From Bacteroidales bacterium (GTDB lineage: Bacteria > Bacteroidota > Bacteroidia > Bacteroidales > UBA12077), in NCBI GenBank assembly GCA_018334675.1, contig JAGXLL010000022.1, positions 1-37,514 on the forward strand: DNA of 37,514 nt. The letters are read 5' to 3'. The notes beneath the pieces were generated by a model. That model had not been told where the DNA came from, made no database searches, and was given only the letters and a program-made list of their open reading frames with translations. The position numbers were made by a program, and so were the translations under genes. This document shows, piece by piece, positions 15,412-23,888 of this stretch. The first letter of the stretch is position 1. Every line of letters begins with the position of its first letter.

Positions 15412-15930
15412 ATGAATAGAAACAGGATCATTATTTTCTCGGCAATCATAATAGCGGGTTTTGGCCTGTTATATTACCTGGAGAGTCCCGAGAAAGCCCC
15501 ACGTAGTGAGGTAAGGGACTTTATCCGCAACTATGAAGGCAAGAAAGGTTTTGCCATCATCAAGATGCCCGACTTTCTGATGGGTCAGGTTTTACCGGAT
15601 CAGGACACCTCGGGTATCCGAAAGGATAATTTCAGCTCCTTCCGGGTGATGATCTTTCATCAGAAGGACTCGGAGCACTATCGCTGTCAGGAAACCCAGC
15701 AGGCGATGATCACCTTTCTTGACAGCCTGAAATTTACGAGGATCATTGGGAAAAACGATAAAAAACGGTTGATGAGGGTATATCAGAAACCCAGAAAAGG
15801 GCCATGGAGTGAACATGTTACCATTTACTCCTCCGATTCCACCCTTTTCATGTTCAACTTCATCAACAACCTGAAAGAGGAACAGGTGATTGAATTTTCC
15901 AGTCAGCTGGACTATCAGAATTTCATGTAA
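15412..15930 (+). CDS. Membrane-anchored or exported protein, DUF4252-like
   Basis: 172 residues. The N-terminal MNRNRIIIFSAIIIAGFGLL is a signal anchor or uncleaved signal peptide. The rest is a soluble domain with alternating strands, including GKKGFAIIKMPDF, RVMIFHQKD and EHVTIYSSDSTLFMFNF. The pattern (a short domain starting KKGF-type, a central flexible part and a final strand plus helix) recalls the Bacteroidota DUF4252 family, but I hold this loosely. No catalytic motif is visible. It is divergent from DUF2905 and precedes the lipoprotein gene by 121 bp on the same strand. Confidence 0.7.
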   Translation: MNRNRIIIFSAIIIAGFGLLYYLESPEKAPRSEVRDFIRNYEGKKGFAIIKMPDFLMGQVLPDQDTSGIRKDNFSSFRVMIFHQKDSEHYRCQETQQAMITFLDSLKFTRIIGKNDKKRLMRVYQKPRKGPWSEHVTIYSSDSTLFMFNFINNLKEEQVIEFSSQLDYQNFM

Positions 15931-16051
15931 ATGGCTTTGGCAAGCATTTTGCGTAGACGCTCCAAGAGCCATAATCTTAGGCACTTCATGAGAGATGACT
16001 TGAAAAGCCTTGGTGAATCAAACTTTAACCCGAAAAAAAAACAGAAAGCTT

Positions 16052-17176
16052 ATGAAAACACTAAGAAACATAGTTACACTTGCTGTGATCGGCTCGGTGC
16101 TGATTTTTGCAGGGTGTGAAGAAGAGGAAACCACACAAACCATCAGCAAGGAAGAAGCCGTTCAAACCCTGGAGCAGAACAGTCAGGAGATGGCTTCCGA
16201 CTTCGAACAGATGGCGAATACAGAGGGTATGGAGGCCATGGAAGTACTCACGGCCCTCTCCGAAAAACAAGATCCTTTTGCCAAGAAGAAATTGTTGGGC
16301 TCAGAGTCTGTTTTACAGAGCATCGAAAAGACCCTGAAGCCATCCAATAACAAGATGGTTAAAAGGCTGGGGGATCAGCCCTTCGATTTTGAAGCCCATA
16401 CAGGTACTTATACCTGGCAGGCAGAAGGGCAATGGCTGGTAGATGCCGAAAATCCCTCTGACGCCATCGTTATTGAGTTTCCAACCGATACCGCCGCAGA
16501 TCCCATTGACAATAATGCGGCTCTAACGCTCAGTGCTTATGAAGAAACCCTGGTGGTTGATTCGGATGGTTATGAAAACTATGTGCCCACCCGCATTGAG
16601 GCTATGCTGGAGGTAGACGGGACAAAGGTCATGGAAGTTACCTGGGAACTTGCCCTCGAGGAAATGGATGATGGCTCCCCAATGGTTTCATCCCTGGATG
16701 CTACCATTTACCTGAAGCCATTCACTTATACCCTTTCACTGACTCAAAACAGCCTGTCCGCTTCCGTTTCTCATGAGGACATGGAGTCTACCCTGATGTC
16801 CGTTAACCTGGATGTGACCTTCATGGATGATATGGAAGATATAAAGAAGATTGAAGGCAATGTGCAGGCACGCAACCTGAACTTCAAAGGGTGGATCAAG
16901 CCTTATGCCATGGAAAATGTGAACCCCGACGACCTTGAGTCTTTCGATGACCTGATTGATTACTACAACGAACAGATCGATCTGGCCCTCTATACCTACG
17001 ATAAGGGCAACAAGATCGCCGATGTTCAATTCGTGGCATCCGATAATGCTGAAGGAGATATGCCCATGGAACTGGTCTTTGTCTTCAAGGACGAATCGAC
17101 CCGACCCGTTAAGGATTACTTCGAGAATCTGATCACCAAACTGAAAGAGCACCTGCAGCGCTATAACGTATCATAG
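16052..17176 (+). CDS. Lipoprotein of unknown function
   Basis: Start ATG 16052 gives a proper lipoprotein signal: MKTLRNIVTLAVIGSVLIFAGC, with lipobox FAGC and acylated Cys22, followed by an acidic EEEETTQ region. Acidic residues after the Cys are a known surface-export signal in several Bacteroidota. The mature part (about 350 residues) has an N-terminal helical stretch with repeated NSQEM/EMAN-like pieces, then a beta-rich region (GTYTWQAEGQWLVDAENP, FTYTLSLTQNSLSASVSHED). I recognise no family. Transcription ends at a strong hairpin 22 bp after the stop. The upstream frame to 16010 is not needed. Confidence 0.85.
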   Translation: MKTLRNIVTLAVIGSVLIFAGCEEEETTQTISKEEAVQTLEQNSQEMASDFEQMANTEGMEAMEVLTALSEKQDPFAKKKLLGSESVLQSIEKTLKPSNNKMVKRLGDQPFDFEAHTGTYTWQAEGQWLVDAENPSDAIVIEFPTDTAADPIDNNAALTLSAYEETLVVDSDGYENYVPTRIEAMLEVDGTKVMEVTWELALEEMDDGSPMVSSLDATIYLKPFTYTLSLTQNSLSASVSHEDMESTLMSVNLDVTFMDDMEDIKKIEGNVQARNLNFKGWIKPYAMENVNPDDLESFDDLIDYYNEQIDLALYTYDKGNKIADVQFVASDNAEGDMPMELVFVFKDESTRPVKDYFENLITKLKEHLQRYNVS

Positions 17177-17186
17177 TTTTTCCAAT

Positions 17187-18440
17187 CTAATGGGAAGAAG
17201 AGGGGACCCTGCTGCCGGTTCCCTCTTTTTTTTGGAGGGTGATCAGGGTAATCTCGGGCCTGATGCCGACTCTTCCCGGAAAACCAATGTATCCCAGACC
17301 TTTGTTGACATAGAGGAACCGGGTGCCTTCGCTGTATAAACCGCCCCACTCCGGGTATTTGGCCTTCGCCGGACTCCACCGGAATGCGGCGGTATAAATG
17401 CCAAATTGCATGCCATGGGTATGTCCGGCAAGGGTAAGCTGTACTTTCCCGTTTTTCAGAACCTGTTCTCTCCAGTGGCTGGGATCATGGGTGAGCAGAA
17501 TATTGAATGCAGAGCCGTTAAGTCGTGACATGGCCCGGGCTAGGTTGCCGTACTGATGAAAGGGGGGAAGACCCCAGTTTTCCACCCCCGCCAGACCCAT
17601 CTGATCTTTTCCCCGGGAGAGTGTCACTCCTTGATTCAGCAGCAAACGAAAACCTACCTCTTCGTAGGCCGATTTAACCTGTTGAAAGTTGTTTTGATAT
17701 TGTTCTTGGCTCGACCAATGGAAATAATCCCCATAATCATGGTTGCCCAGAACGGCATATTTACCGAGGGGTGCCTCCAGCTGCCTCAAGATGTTGCGGA
17801 AACCCCTGATCTCTTCATAAAAATTGTTGAAAAGATCACCTGTAAAAACGATTATATCGGGCTTTTCCCGGTTGATCAATTCAACGGCCCGTTGCATCTT
17901 TTTCTGATGGCCCGCCCAGCTACCAATATGAAGATCAGATATCTGCGCAATACGAAAGCCATCAAAATCCCCGGGCAAATCTTCATGGTGCAGAACCACC
18001 CGCTCCTTTTTGAAATGAAACCGCCCATAAACAATGCCATAGAGTATCAGTAAAAGAAGCCCTGCTGCTACTATCCCTGATATCTGAGAGAGGATCTGAA
18101 TGTCTATATCATACATGGAGATCTGATCGATTGCCTGATTGATTATCCATTCGATGAGCGCCGGTATCATAAAAAAAAGCTTGGGAATATAAAACAATAT
18201 GAAAATACCGAAGAACCGGAAATATTTATTTTGGACCGAAGGATTGCGGTCATGGAAAGAATACAGGTATGAAAGCAGAAAAAACCATACCAGCAACAGC
18301 AGAGGGATCAGCCAGTAAACCAATGGATAGAACCAGGCATCGACTTGCAGGACATGGCCGAGCTGGTTGTAAACCACGGGATCAACCAGGATGATTAGTC
18401 CCACCAGGATCACCCATATGAATCGCATACGTTTGTGCAT
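17187..18440 (-). CDS. Membrane-anchored metallophosphoesterase
   Basis: 417 residues with about four N-terminal membrane segments (roughly 8-28, 37-60, 75-98, 118-138), then a calcineurin-like phosphoesterase domain. Metal-site motifs: ISDLHIG with Asp169 and His171, FTGDLFN with Asp202, LGNHDYGD with Asn233-His234, LLTHDPS and LAGHTHGMQ. The architecture matches YkuE-like membrane phosphoesterases; some relatives act on UDP-2,3-diacylglucosamine (LpxG) in lipid A synthesis, and kdsA lies 3 kb away, but this substrate is speculation. Start may be Met1 (18440) or Met5 (18428). The last codons are read through DNA that forms the terminator of the convergent lipoprotein gene. Confidence 0.9.
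   Translation of the reverse strand: MHKRMRFIWVILVGLIILVDPVVYNQLGHVLQVDAWFYPLVYWLIPLLLLVWFFLLSYLYSFHDRNPSVQNKYFRFFGIFILFYIPKLFFMIPALIEWIINQAIDQISMYDIDIQILSQISGIVAAGLLLLILYGIVYGRFHFKKERVVLHHEDLPGDFDGFRIAQISDLHIGSWAGHQKKMQRAVELINREKPDIIVFTGDLFNNFYEEIRGFRNILRQLEAPLGKYAVLGNHDYGDYFHWSSQEQYQNNFQQVKSAYEEVGFRLLLNQGVTLSRGKDQMGLAGVENWGLPPFHQYGNLARAMSRLNGSAFNILLTHDPSHWREQVLKNGKVQLTLAGHTHGMQFGIYTAAFRWSPAKAKYPEWGGLYSEGTRFLYVNKGLGYIGFPGRVGIRPEITLITLQKKEGTGSRVPSSSH
17198..17233 (+). terminator. Rho-independent terminator of the lipoprotein gene
   Basis: A stem of about 11 pairs (17198-17208 with 17217-17227, one G-U), an 8-nt loop and a T-run (17226-17233). It lies inside the 3' end of the convergent metallophosphoesterase gene. 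Confidence 0.88.
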
Positions 18441-18460
18441 AACGCTTCAGAATATTCTGT

Positions 18461-18488
18461 CAAACATACAAATAGTTCCTTTGTTCAA
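18461..18488 (-). promoter_or_regulatory. Promoter of the metallophosphoesterase gene
   Basis: Minus strand: TTG (18488-18486), 17 bp, TATGTTTG (18468-18461). Predicted start near 18457, 17 nt before ATG 18440. Confidence 0.6.
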
Positions 18489-18553
18489 TTGATGCCATAG
18501 CAACTGTCATCACTAATGTGGCCGCCAATTGAATGCCCCGGTACATGAAGTCC

Positions 18554-18605
18554 AAAAAACAACCATGCTTCCTTTGGCATTACCTGCAGGGAGCATGGTT
18601 GTTTT
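18554..18605 (-). terminator. Terminator of the DUF6588 gene
   Basis: Perfect 14-bp inverted repeat, arms 18556-18569 and 18592-18605 (core AACAACCATGCT), loop 22 nt. On the minus strand the stem runs into a T-run (18559-18554), about 95 bp beyond the DUF6588 stop. Confidence 0.8.
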
Positions 18606-18697
18606 GCTATTAAAAAGTCTTCCCCTGGATTATGAGGGCTAAGCCGGCAAGAAAAACACCGCCGCTAGCTGCAGCTTTACAGACAGGGCCGTGATGA

Positions 18698-19810
18698 TTA
18701 ACGGAAGCTCAGGCCCAGACCGGCAGTAGCTACCGAATAGTTTGAGTAGGTATAGTCGAAATGCAGGGTAATAACTGCAAACTTGAACCGCATCCCAATG
18801 TTGTACCTCGGATCGGTCCGGCTTCCCCCCTGGTGTTCGATCTCCATGTCGATGGGATCGGCAGCCGACGATTCCTGGGTTATTTGGGTCTCACCATTGC
18901 TCTCATTCACCCCGAGCAGAGGATAATTACCGGCCAGCTCGAGGGTCGTTTTGGTGTTATTGATCCCAACCCCGCCATAGAAAGTAACCACCGGCAGATT
19001 GGCCGAGACGATCAGGTTGCCGGAGAAACTGCTTACATCCAGGTCCATAGCCTGGTTGTCATAGTAATTGCCATAATCCCATACGTTGGAGGTATTCACC
19101 AAACCTGCATCTATATATGCCTGAGGCATAAAGCTCAGACCGGTTTGCGAGGATAATTGGGTATATCCACCCATCAGGGAAAGATGAAGGATCGGCAGTT
19201 TGTTCAGAGCAGGGATCCATTGTTTGATGCTATGTTTGATTCCCACACCCCATAAACCAATCTCTGCCTGACTGCCCAGTTTCATATCGGGGATATAGCG
19301 GCCTACCACCTCGGTTCCTTTCACCAGACCCACACCTACCTGAAGCATGGGCGCCGGTGCGAATCCGATACCCGTACCCTTGGGCAGATCAAAAGAGGCA
19401 AGGGTATAATCCTGCCCGTCGATGTTCTGGACATAATTCAAAGTAGCCCCTGATGAATTATCCCCCATCGCAGTAGGCGAAGAATTATCAGGCGATTCAA
19501 TGCCCACCAGGTCCAGTGCGTTGGGATCGAAAGTCTTATCCACGTCAGGAACAAAAGTAGTATTGAGCGTAAAAGTAACATCAAACCCGAGTGTCTTGTG
19601 AGGTTTGGCTGTGTTGTACCAGCCATTGGACAGATCCGTGCCCAGGGCGTTGGTATAGGGACGAATATAAGCTTTAAAAAGTTTCTGGGCATTTTCGGTT
19701 TGATATCCCATCATTTTTCCCAAACCATCCAACTGGGCTTTCGCAGGTATGATCAGGAAAATAAAACCCATGGCGATCAACCATACTTTGATGCGGGGTG
19801 TGTTTTTCAT
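18698..19810 (-). CDS. DUF6588 family predicted outer-membrane protein
   Basis: Start ATG 19810 is chosen because it begins a clear signal peptide, MKNTPRIKVWLIAMGFIFLI, with cleavage likely after AKA before Gln; the frame is open to 19942 but overlaps the divergent rarA start. The product is 370 residues. The mature protein is beta-rich with regularly spaced strands ending in aromatic residues (FAVITLHFDYTYSNYS, ATAGLGLSFR), and the terminal Phe-Arg resembles the end of an outer-membrane barrel. The pattern fits the Bacteroidota family DUF6588 of unknown function. Calcium-binding-like Asp/Asn-rich stretches occur around 75-105. Transport or structural role cannot be decided. Confidence 0.8.
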   Translation of the reverse strand: MKNTPRIKVWLIAMGFIFLIIPAKAQLDGLGKMMGYQTENAQKLFKAYIRPYTNALGTDLSNGWYNTAKPHKTLGFDVTFTLNTTFVPDVDKTFDPNALDLVGIESPDNSSPTAMGDNSSGATLNYVQNIDGQDYTLASFDLPKGTGIGFAPAPMLQVGVGLVKGTEVVGRYIPDMKLGSQAEIGLWGVGIKHSIKQWIPALNKLPILHLSLMGGYTQLSSQTGLSFMPQAYIDAGLVNTSNVWDYGNYYDNQAMDLDVSSFSGNLIVSANLPVVTFYGGVGINNTKTTLELAGNYPLLGVNESNGETQITQESSAADPIDMEIEHQGGSRTDPRYNIGMRFKFAVITLHFDYTYSNYSVATAGLGLSFR

Positions 19811-19940
19811 AGCAATTGTTTTTTGTTTTATCTTTGAATCGATTTTATCCTTGTTACGTGAGAAATTCATATTTGTTTGGACCGGGGCGGTATGAAAATA
19901 CCGCAAATATCGATCCGAAAAAAAAAATAAAGCAGCGATC

Positions 19941-21233
19941 ATGGCAGTAAATCAGCCTTTGGCAGACCGGATGCGGCCCAGGAACCTGGAAGAATTCATC
20001 GGTCAGGATCACCTGGTGGGAGAAGGTGCTGTTCTTCGGCGGATCATAGAATCGGGCAACATTCCTTCTTTCATCATGTGGGGTCCGCCGGGCACCGGAA
20101 AGACAACGCTGGCCCGGATCATTGCCCAACAACACAAGCGCACCTTCTTCACCCTTAGTGCAGTGCACAGTGGTGTGAAAGACGTGCGCAACACCATTGA
20201 AAAGGCTAAAAAACATCAATTCTTTGATGCCCCCAACGCCATTTTGTTCATTGACGAGATACACCGATTCAGCAAGTCGCAGCAGGATTCCCTGCTCAGT
20301 GCCGTTGAAGAGGGCACCATCACCCTGATCGGGGCTACCACCGAAAACCCCTCCTTCGAGGTGATCTCTCCGCTGCTCTCCCGATGCCAGGTGTATGTTC
20401 TGGAATCGCTGGGCAGAGAAAAGTTGTGGGTGCTCATTGAAAGGGCCCTTTCGTACGACCCGTATTTAAAACACCATGACATCCGGGTAGTAGAGAAAGA
20501 CGAGTTGTTTCGTTATTGCGGGGGTGATGCCCGAAAACTCTACAATATACTGGAACTCGTTGTAAATGCAGAACAAACAGATCAGAATAAAAAAACCATA
20601 GAGATCACCAATGAGAAGGTCAAGGAGATTCTTCAGCAAAACGTAGCTTTTTATGACAAGAATGCCGATCAGCATTATGACATCATATCGGCTTTCATCA
20701 AGTCCATCCGCGGCAGTGATCCCAACGCAGCTGTTTACTGGCTGGCCAGGATGGTTGAGGGAGGCGAGGATCCCAAGTTTATTGCCCGCAGGCTGGTGAT
20801 ACTGGCAGCAGAAGACATTGGCCTGGCCAACCCCAATGCCCTGCTCTTTGCCAACAGTGCTTTCGACGCTGCAGAGAGGATCGGATGGCCCGAATCGCGT
20901 ATCATCCTCTCCGAGGCTGCCATTTACCTGGCCACATCCCCCAAAAGCAACTCCGCCTATCAGGCTATTAATGATGCTCAGCGTCAGGTCAAACAAACCG
21001 GCGATCTGTCTGTTCCTCTTAATATAAGGAATGCTCCCACCCGGCTGATGAAAGACCTGGGTTATGGCAAGGATTATCTTTATGCCCATGATTATCCGGG
21101 CAACTTTGTTCAACAAGAGTTCCTGCCGGAAAACCTCTCAAGCATGAAGCTCTATGAGCCGCAAACAAACAGGAAAGAACAGGAGATCCGGCAAAGACTC
21201 CGGGATTGGTGGAAAAACAAATATCCCTATTAA
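19941..21233 (+). CDS. rarA: Replication-associated recombination protein A (RarA/MgsA)
   Basis: Clamp-loader-like AAA+ ATPase acting at stalled replication forks. 430 residues, the usual length. Walker A GPPGTGKTT (48-56), Walker B ILFIDEIHRF (101-110, Asp105-Glu106), sensor 1 ATTENPSFEV, and SRC as the arginine-finger region. The C-terminal tetramerisation part is conserved (SAFIKSIRGSDPNAAVYWLA, LAAEDIGLANPNAL, GYGKDYLYAHDYPGNFVQQ). ATG 19941 is followed directly by the family start ADRMRPRNLEEFIGQDHLVG. kdsA follows after 17 bp, so the two are probably co-transcribed. The start region faces the DUF6588 gene head to head. Identification is certain. Confidence 0.97.
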   Translation: MAVNQPLADRMRPRNLEEFIGQDHLVGEGAVLRRIIESGNIPSFIMWGPPGTGKTTLARIIAQQHKRTFFTLSAVHSGVKDVRNTIEKAKKHQFFDAPNAILFIDEIHRFSKSQQDSLLSAVEEGTITLIGATTENPSFEVISPLLSRCQVYVLESLGREKLWVLIERALSYDPYLKHHDIRVVEKDELFRYCGGDARKLYNILELVVNAEQTDQNKKTIEITNEKVKEILQQNVAFYDKNADQHYDIISAFIKSIRGSDPNAAVYWLARMVEGGEDPKFIARRLVILAAEDIGLANPNALLFANSAFDAAERIGWPESRIILSEAAIYLATSPKSNSAYQAINDAQRQVKQTGDLSVPLNIRNAPTRLMKDLGYGKDYLYAHDYPGNFVQQEFLPENLSSMKLYEPQTNRKEQEIRQRLRDWWKNKYPY

Positions 21234-21250
21234 TTCAAATTCAACCCATT

Positions 21251-22069
21251 ATGTATACCATTGAACGCCTCAAGCATCTCGACACCGGCAACTTCTTTCT
21301 GATGGCCGGACCCTGTGTTATTGAGGATGAGACGACCCCCCTTAAGATTGCAGAAAAGATTGTACAGATCACCGATGAACTCAGTATACCTTATGTTTTC
21401 AAGGCTTCCTACCGAAAGGCCAACCGCTCCAGGATCGATTCCTTCACCGGCATTGGCGACGATAAGGCCCTGAGCATACTGCAACAGGTACGCGATCATT
21501 TCGACGTGCCCATCGTCACCGACATCCATACTCCCCGGGAAGCACAAACGGCGGCCGAATATGCCGATATTCTTCAAATACCGGCCTTTCTGTGTCGACA
21601 AACCGAATTGTTGGTGGCTGCCGCTGAAACCGGACGTACCATCAACATCAAGAAAGGTCAGTTTCTTTCCCCCCACGCCATGAAATTTGCCGCCCAAAAA
21701 GTAATCGACTCGGGTAACTCCCGGGTGGTAATCACCGAAAGAGGCACCAGCTTTGGCTATCAGGATCTGCTGGTGGATATGAGGAGCATACCCATTATGA
21801 AAAAGACCCATCTGCCGGTGGTACTCGATATCACCCACAGCCTGCAGCAACCCAATCAGTCTTCAGGGGTAACCGGCGGACACCCGGAACTGATCGAAAC
21901 GATTGCCAAGGCTGGTATAGCTGCCGGTGCGGATGGTATCTTTGTCGAAACGCACCCCAATCCTCAAGAAGCGCTATCAGATGGTGCCAACATGTTACAT
22001 ATGGATCATCTGCGAGATTTGCTGGAAAAGCTTTTGGCCCTTCATCAGGCCCTGAGAAAATTTCAGTAA
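21251..22069 (+). CDS. kdsA: 3-deoxy-8-phosphooctulonate synthase (Kdo-8-P synthase)
   Basis: Condenses phosphoenolpyruvate with arabinose-5-phosphate to make Kdo-8-phosphate for the lipopolysaccharide core. ATG 21251 gives the typical 272-residue protein; 45 nt of open frame upstream overlap rarA and are not needed. Motifs: MAGPCVIE (18-25), KASYRKANRS (51-60), FLCRQTELL, NIKKGQFLSP (132-141), ERGTSFGY and VETHPNP. Cys22, His196, Glu233 and Asp244 align with the metal ligands of the Aquifex enzyme, so this is the metal-dependent class; the E. coli-type metal-independent enzyme has Asn in place of Cys. Downstream of rarA by 17 bp. Other Kdo genes are not in the window. Confidence 0.97.
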   Translation: MYTIERLKHLDTGNFFLMAGPCVIEDETTPLKIAEKIVQITDELSIPYVFKASYRKANRSRIDSFTGIGDDKALSILQQVRDHFDVPIVTDIHTPREAQTAAEYADILQIPAFLCRQTELLVAAAETGRTINIKKGQFLSPHAMKFAAQKVIDSGNSRVVITERGTSFGYQDLLVDMRSIPIMKKTHLPVVLDITHSLQQPNQSSGVTGGHPELIETIAKAGIAAGADGIFVETHPNPQEALSDGANMLHMDHLRDLLEKLLALHQALRKFQ

Positions 22070-22116
22070 AAAGGGAAAGCCGGGTATGTCAGATTAGCTG
22101 ATAGGTTGAGCGGGTT

Positions 22117-22497
22117 TTATATATCGAAAAAGCGCTGAAGATTGCCGAAATAGTTGTTGTCCCATCCCTCTTTCATGTTCTCATAGGCTTCATCCGGGAT
22201 GTTTTCGTGGATCACCCTTGCCCTGGTGCCCCGGTTGTGTTTTAAAAGCAGGATGGTTACTGTTGACGGGGGATAATCCTCTCCGAAATACCACTGCTGA
22301 ACAATCTTTCGGTTGGGCTCAAAATGCAGGTTCTTACCCACAATATCTCCTTCCCAAAGGGAAAACTCCAGACCTTCCTTTTCTTCCATCACCGCTGGGT
22401 GTCCCGTCCACAGCTCCAGGGTAAAAGGATTGGTTAGTGCCGTGTATACTTCTTCAGGTGTGGCCTTGATGATGTAATCCTGCTGATAGGTGTTCAT
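22117..22497 (-). CDS. AHSA1/SRPBCC-domain protein
   Basis: A 126-residue START-like fold protein of the Hsp90-ATPase-activator homologue 1 (AHSA1) type. It has the usual opening strand and helix (YIIKATPEEVYTALTNP), then TLELWTG, the central strands (LEFSLWEGDIVGKNLHFE, KIVQQWYFGE, STVTILLL) and the long C-terminal helix beginning ENMKEGWDNNYFGNLQRFF. Such domains bind hydrophobic ligands or act as toxin-antitoxin-like partners and stress proteins; the ligand is unknown. Its ATG overlaps the stop of the histidine kinase gene (ATGA at 22497-22494), so it is translationally coupled to it and may be a co-regulated accessory. Confidence 0.88.
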   Translation of the reverse strand: MNTYQQDYIIKATPEEVYTALTNPFTLELWTGHPAVMEEKEGLEFSLWEGDIVGKNLHFEPNRKIVQQWYFGEDYPPSTVTILLLKHNRGTRARVIHENIPDEAYENMKEGWDNNYFGNLQRFFDI

Positions 22498-23720
22498 GAT
22501 GTGCCGTTTTGTTCCTGGAGGTTAGAATGAACCGGCAGCCGCACATAAAAAGCACTGCCCTGTCCCTGTTCACTCTCTACCCATATCTCTCCGCGGTTCA
22601 TATGTACAAATTCCTTACAAAGGAGCAATCCCAGTCCGGTGCCTTTCTCAGCCCTGGTTCCCTGAGTGGAATATCCCGCATCCAGGTCAAAAATCATATT
22701 GAGCTTATCCTTCGGGATGCCGATACCATTATCGACGACGGAGATTTCCACATGTTCGGGATCACTTTTCTTTGAACGAATGATCACCCATCCCTGTTCA
22801 GATGTAAACTTGATGGCATTGGATATGAGGTTGCGAATCACCGTTCCTATCATGTTTTCATCGGCAAATACCTGATTGGCCTCTTGCTGAATATCCGTCT
22901 CCAGGCGGATGTTCTTCTCATCGGCTTTATTTTGCAGCAGATTGATGTTATCGCGGATCAGCGGGTAGAGATCTATCGTATCCGGATGCACATGGATTTG
23001 TTTGGTTTGCGATCTGGCCCATTGCAACATATTGTCCAGCAGGGTGTAGGTATGGGTGGAGTAATTATAGATCTGCCTGATGAATTCCTTGATGCGCTTG
23101 CTGGAATAACTATCGAAACGCTGAAGCACCAGTTCGGACAGACCTATGATGGTGTTGAACGGATTTTTTAGATCATGGGCTATCAGGCTAAAGAATTTAT
23201 CCTTGGTGGCATTGAGTTTTTCCAGTTCTTCGCGTTCCTTTTCTAACTCCTCTTTCTCATGCTTCAAATCCTGGCTTTTCTGTGAGAGCTCTTCCTCCAG
23301 CACATTGCAGTTGCGAAGCCTGCTGATAAGGGTTTCCATAATAGCACGTGAAACCTGGATATTGCGCTCCATAAGCCTGTCAAAATTCTCCTTGGATAAT
23401 ATCACCACCTGTGTTGGTTCCAGGGCAGTCACTGTAGCTGACCTGATGGAATCGTCAATCAGGGAATATTCACCAAAAAACTCATAGGGACCGAATTCGG
23501 CAAACAGATAATCCTCGTCGTGGGCTTTTACCTTGCCACGCTCAATAATATAGAGTGCCTGCAGTTGATCCCCCTTGGAAAAGATCACATCCCCTTCGCT
23601 GAAGGTTTGGTCTTCCAGAGAATAAACGATTTCATCAAGGATATGGGGCTCACAGTCTTTAAATAGACTGATTCTGCCAAGAAGTTCCCGTAGTTGTAAG
23701 GTTTTGTTGTCCAATGCCAT
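22494..23720 (-). CDS. Sensor histidine kinase with N-terminal cyclic-nucleotide-binding domain
   Basis: ATG 23720 (MALDNKTLQL) is chosen: the frame's first ATG at 23783 lies inside the predicted -7 box, so it could not be transcribed. The product is 408 residues. A Crp-like cyclic-nucleotide-binding domain covers about 10-130 (FSEGDVIFSKGDQLQALYII, GEYSLIDDSIRSATVTA), without a DNA-binding HTH. A coiled coil rich in Glu/Lys (about 140-172) leads to the kinase: H-box IAHDLKNPFN with phospho-accepting His182, N-box NLISNAIKFTSE, G1 DNGIGIP, G2 GTGLGLLLC. No membrane segment: a soluble sensor. No response regulator is encoded next to it (orphan kinase). The family predicts His-Asp signalling controlled by a cyclic nucleotide or a related ligand. 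Confidence 0.93.
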   Translation of the reverse strand: MALDNKTLQLRELLGRISLFKDCEPHILDEIVYSLEDQTFSEGDVIFSKGDQLQALYIIERGKVKAHDEDYLFAEFGPYEFFGEYSLIDDSIRSATVTALEPTQVVILSKENFDRLMERNIQVSRAIMETLISRLRNCNVLEEELSQKSQDLKHEKEELEKEREELEKLNATKDKFFSLIAHDLKNPFNTIIGLSELVLQRFDSYSSKRIKEFIRQIYNYSTHTYTLLDNMLQWARSQTKQIHVHPDTIDLYPLIRDNINLLQNKADEKNIRLETDIQQEANQVFADENMIGTVIRNLISNAIKFTSEQGWVIIRSKKSDPEHVEISVVDNGIGIPKDKLNMIFDLDAGYSTQGTRAEKGTGLGLLLCKEFVHMNRGEIWVESEQGQGSAFYVRLPVHSNLQEQNGTS

Positions 23721-23780
23721 GTATGCCTGATATAGATTGGCGCCCGGATCACTTTTTATAGGGATCGATCCGTTATAAAA

Positions 23781-23808
23781 CAAAAATAATAATTATTTTT
23801 TAAATCAA
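23781..23808 (-). promoter_or_regulatory. Promoter of the histidine kinase gene
   Basis: Minus strand: TTG (23808-23806), 17 bp, TATTTTTG (23788-23781). Predicted start near 23777, leaving a leader of about 57 nt before ATG 23720. Confidence 0.6.
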
Positions 23809-23830
23809 ATAAAAACCGCGTGAAATAAGA

Positions 23831-23869
23831 TACCCCATGGAAATTTCAGCAAACCGGATCCATGGGGTA
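23831..23869 (-). terminator. Hairpin after the serine hydrolase gene, possible terminator
   Basis: Perfect 11-bp arms, TACCCCATGGA (23831-23841) and TCCATGGGGTA (23859-23869), loop 17 nt. It lies 20 bp beyond the serine hydrolase stop. The T-run on the minus strand is weak (TATCTTATTTC), so it may be a terminator or a protein site. Confidence 0.5.
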
Positions 23870-23888
23870 GAACTACTGTATTGCTGGT

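Noticed and set aside
19829-19836. TATCTTTG on the plus strand as a rarA promoter
   Set aside because: No TTG box 17-23 bp upstream and it is over 100 bp from the start codon, within the DUF6588 5' region.
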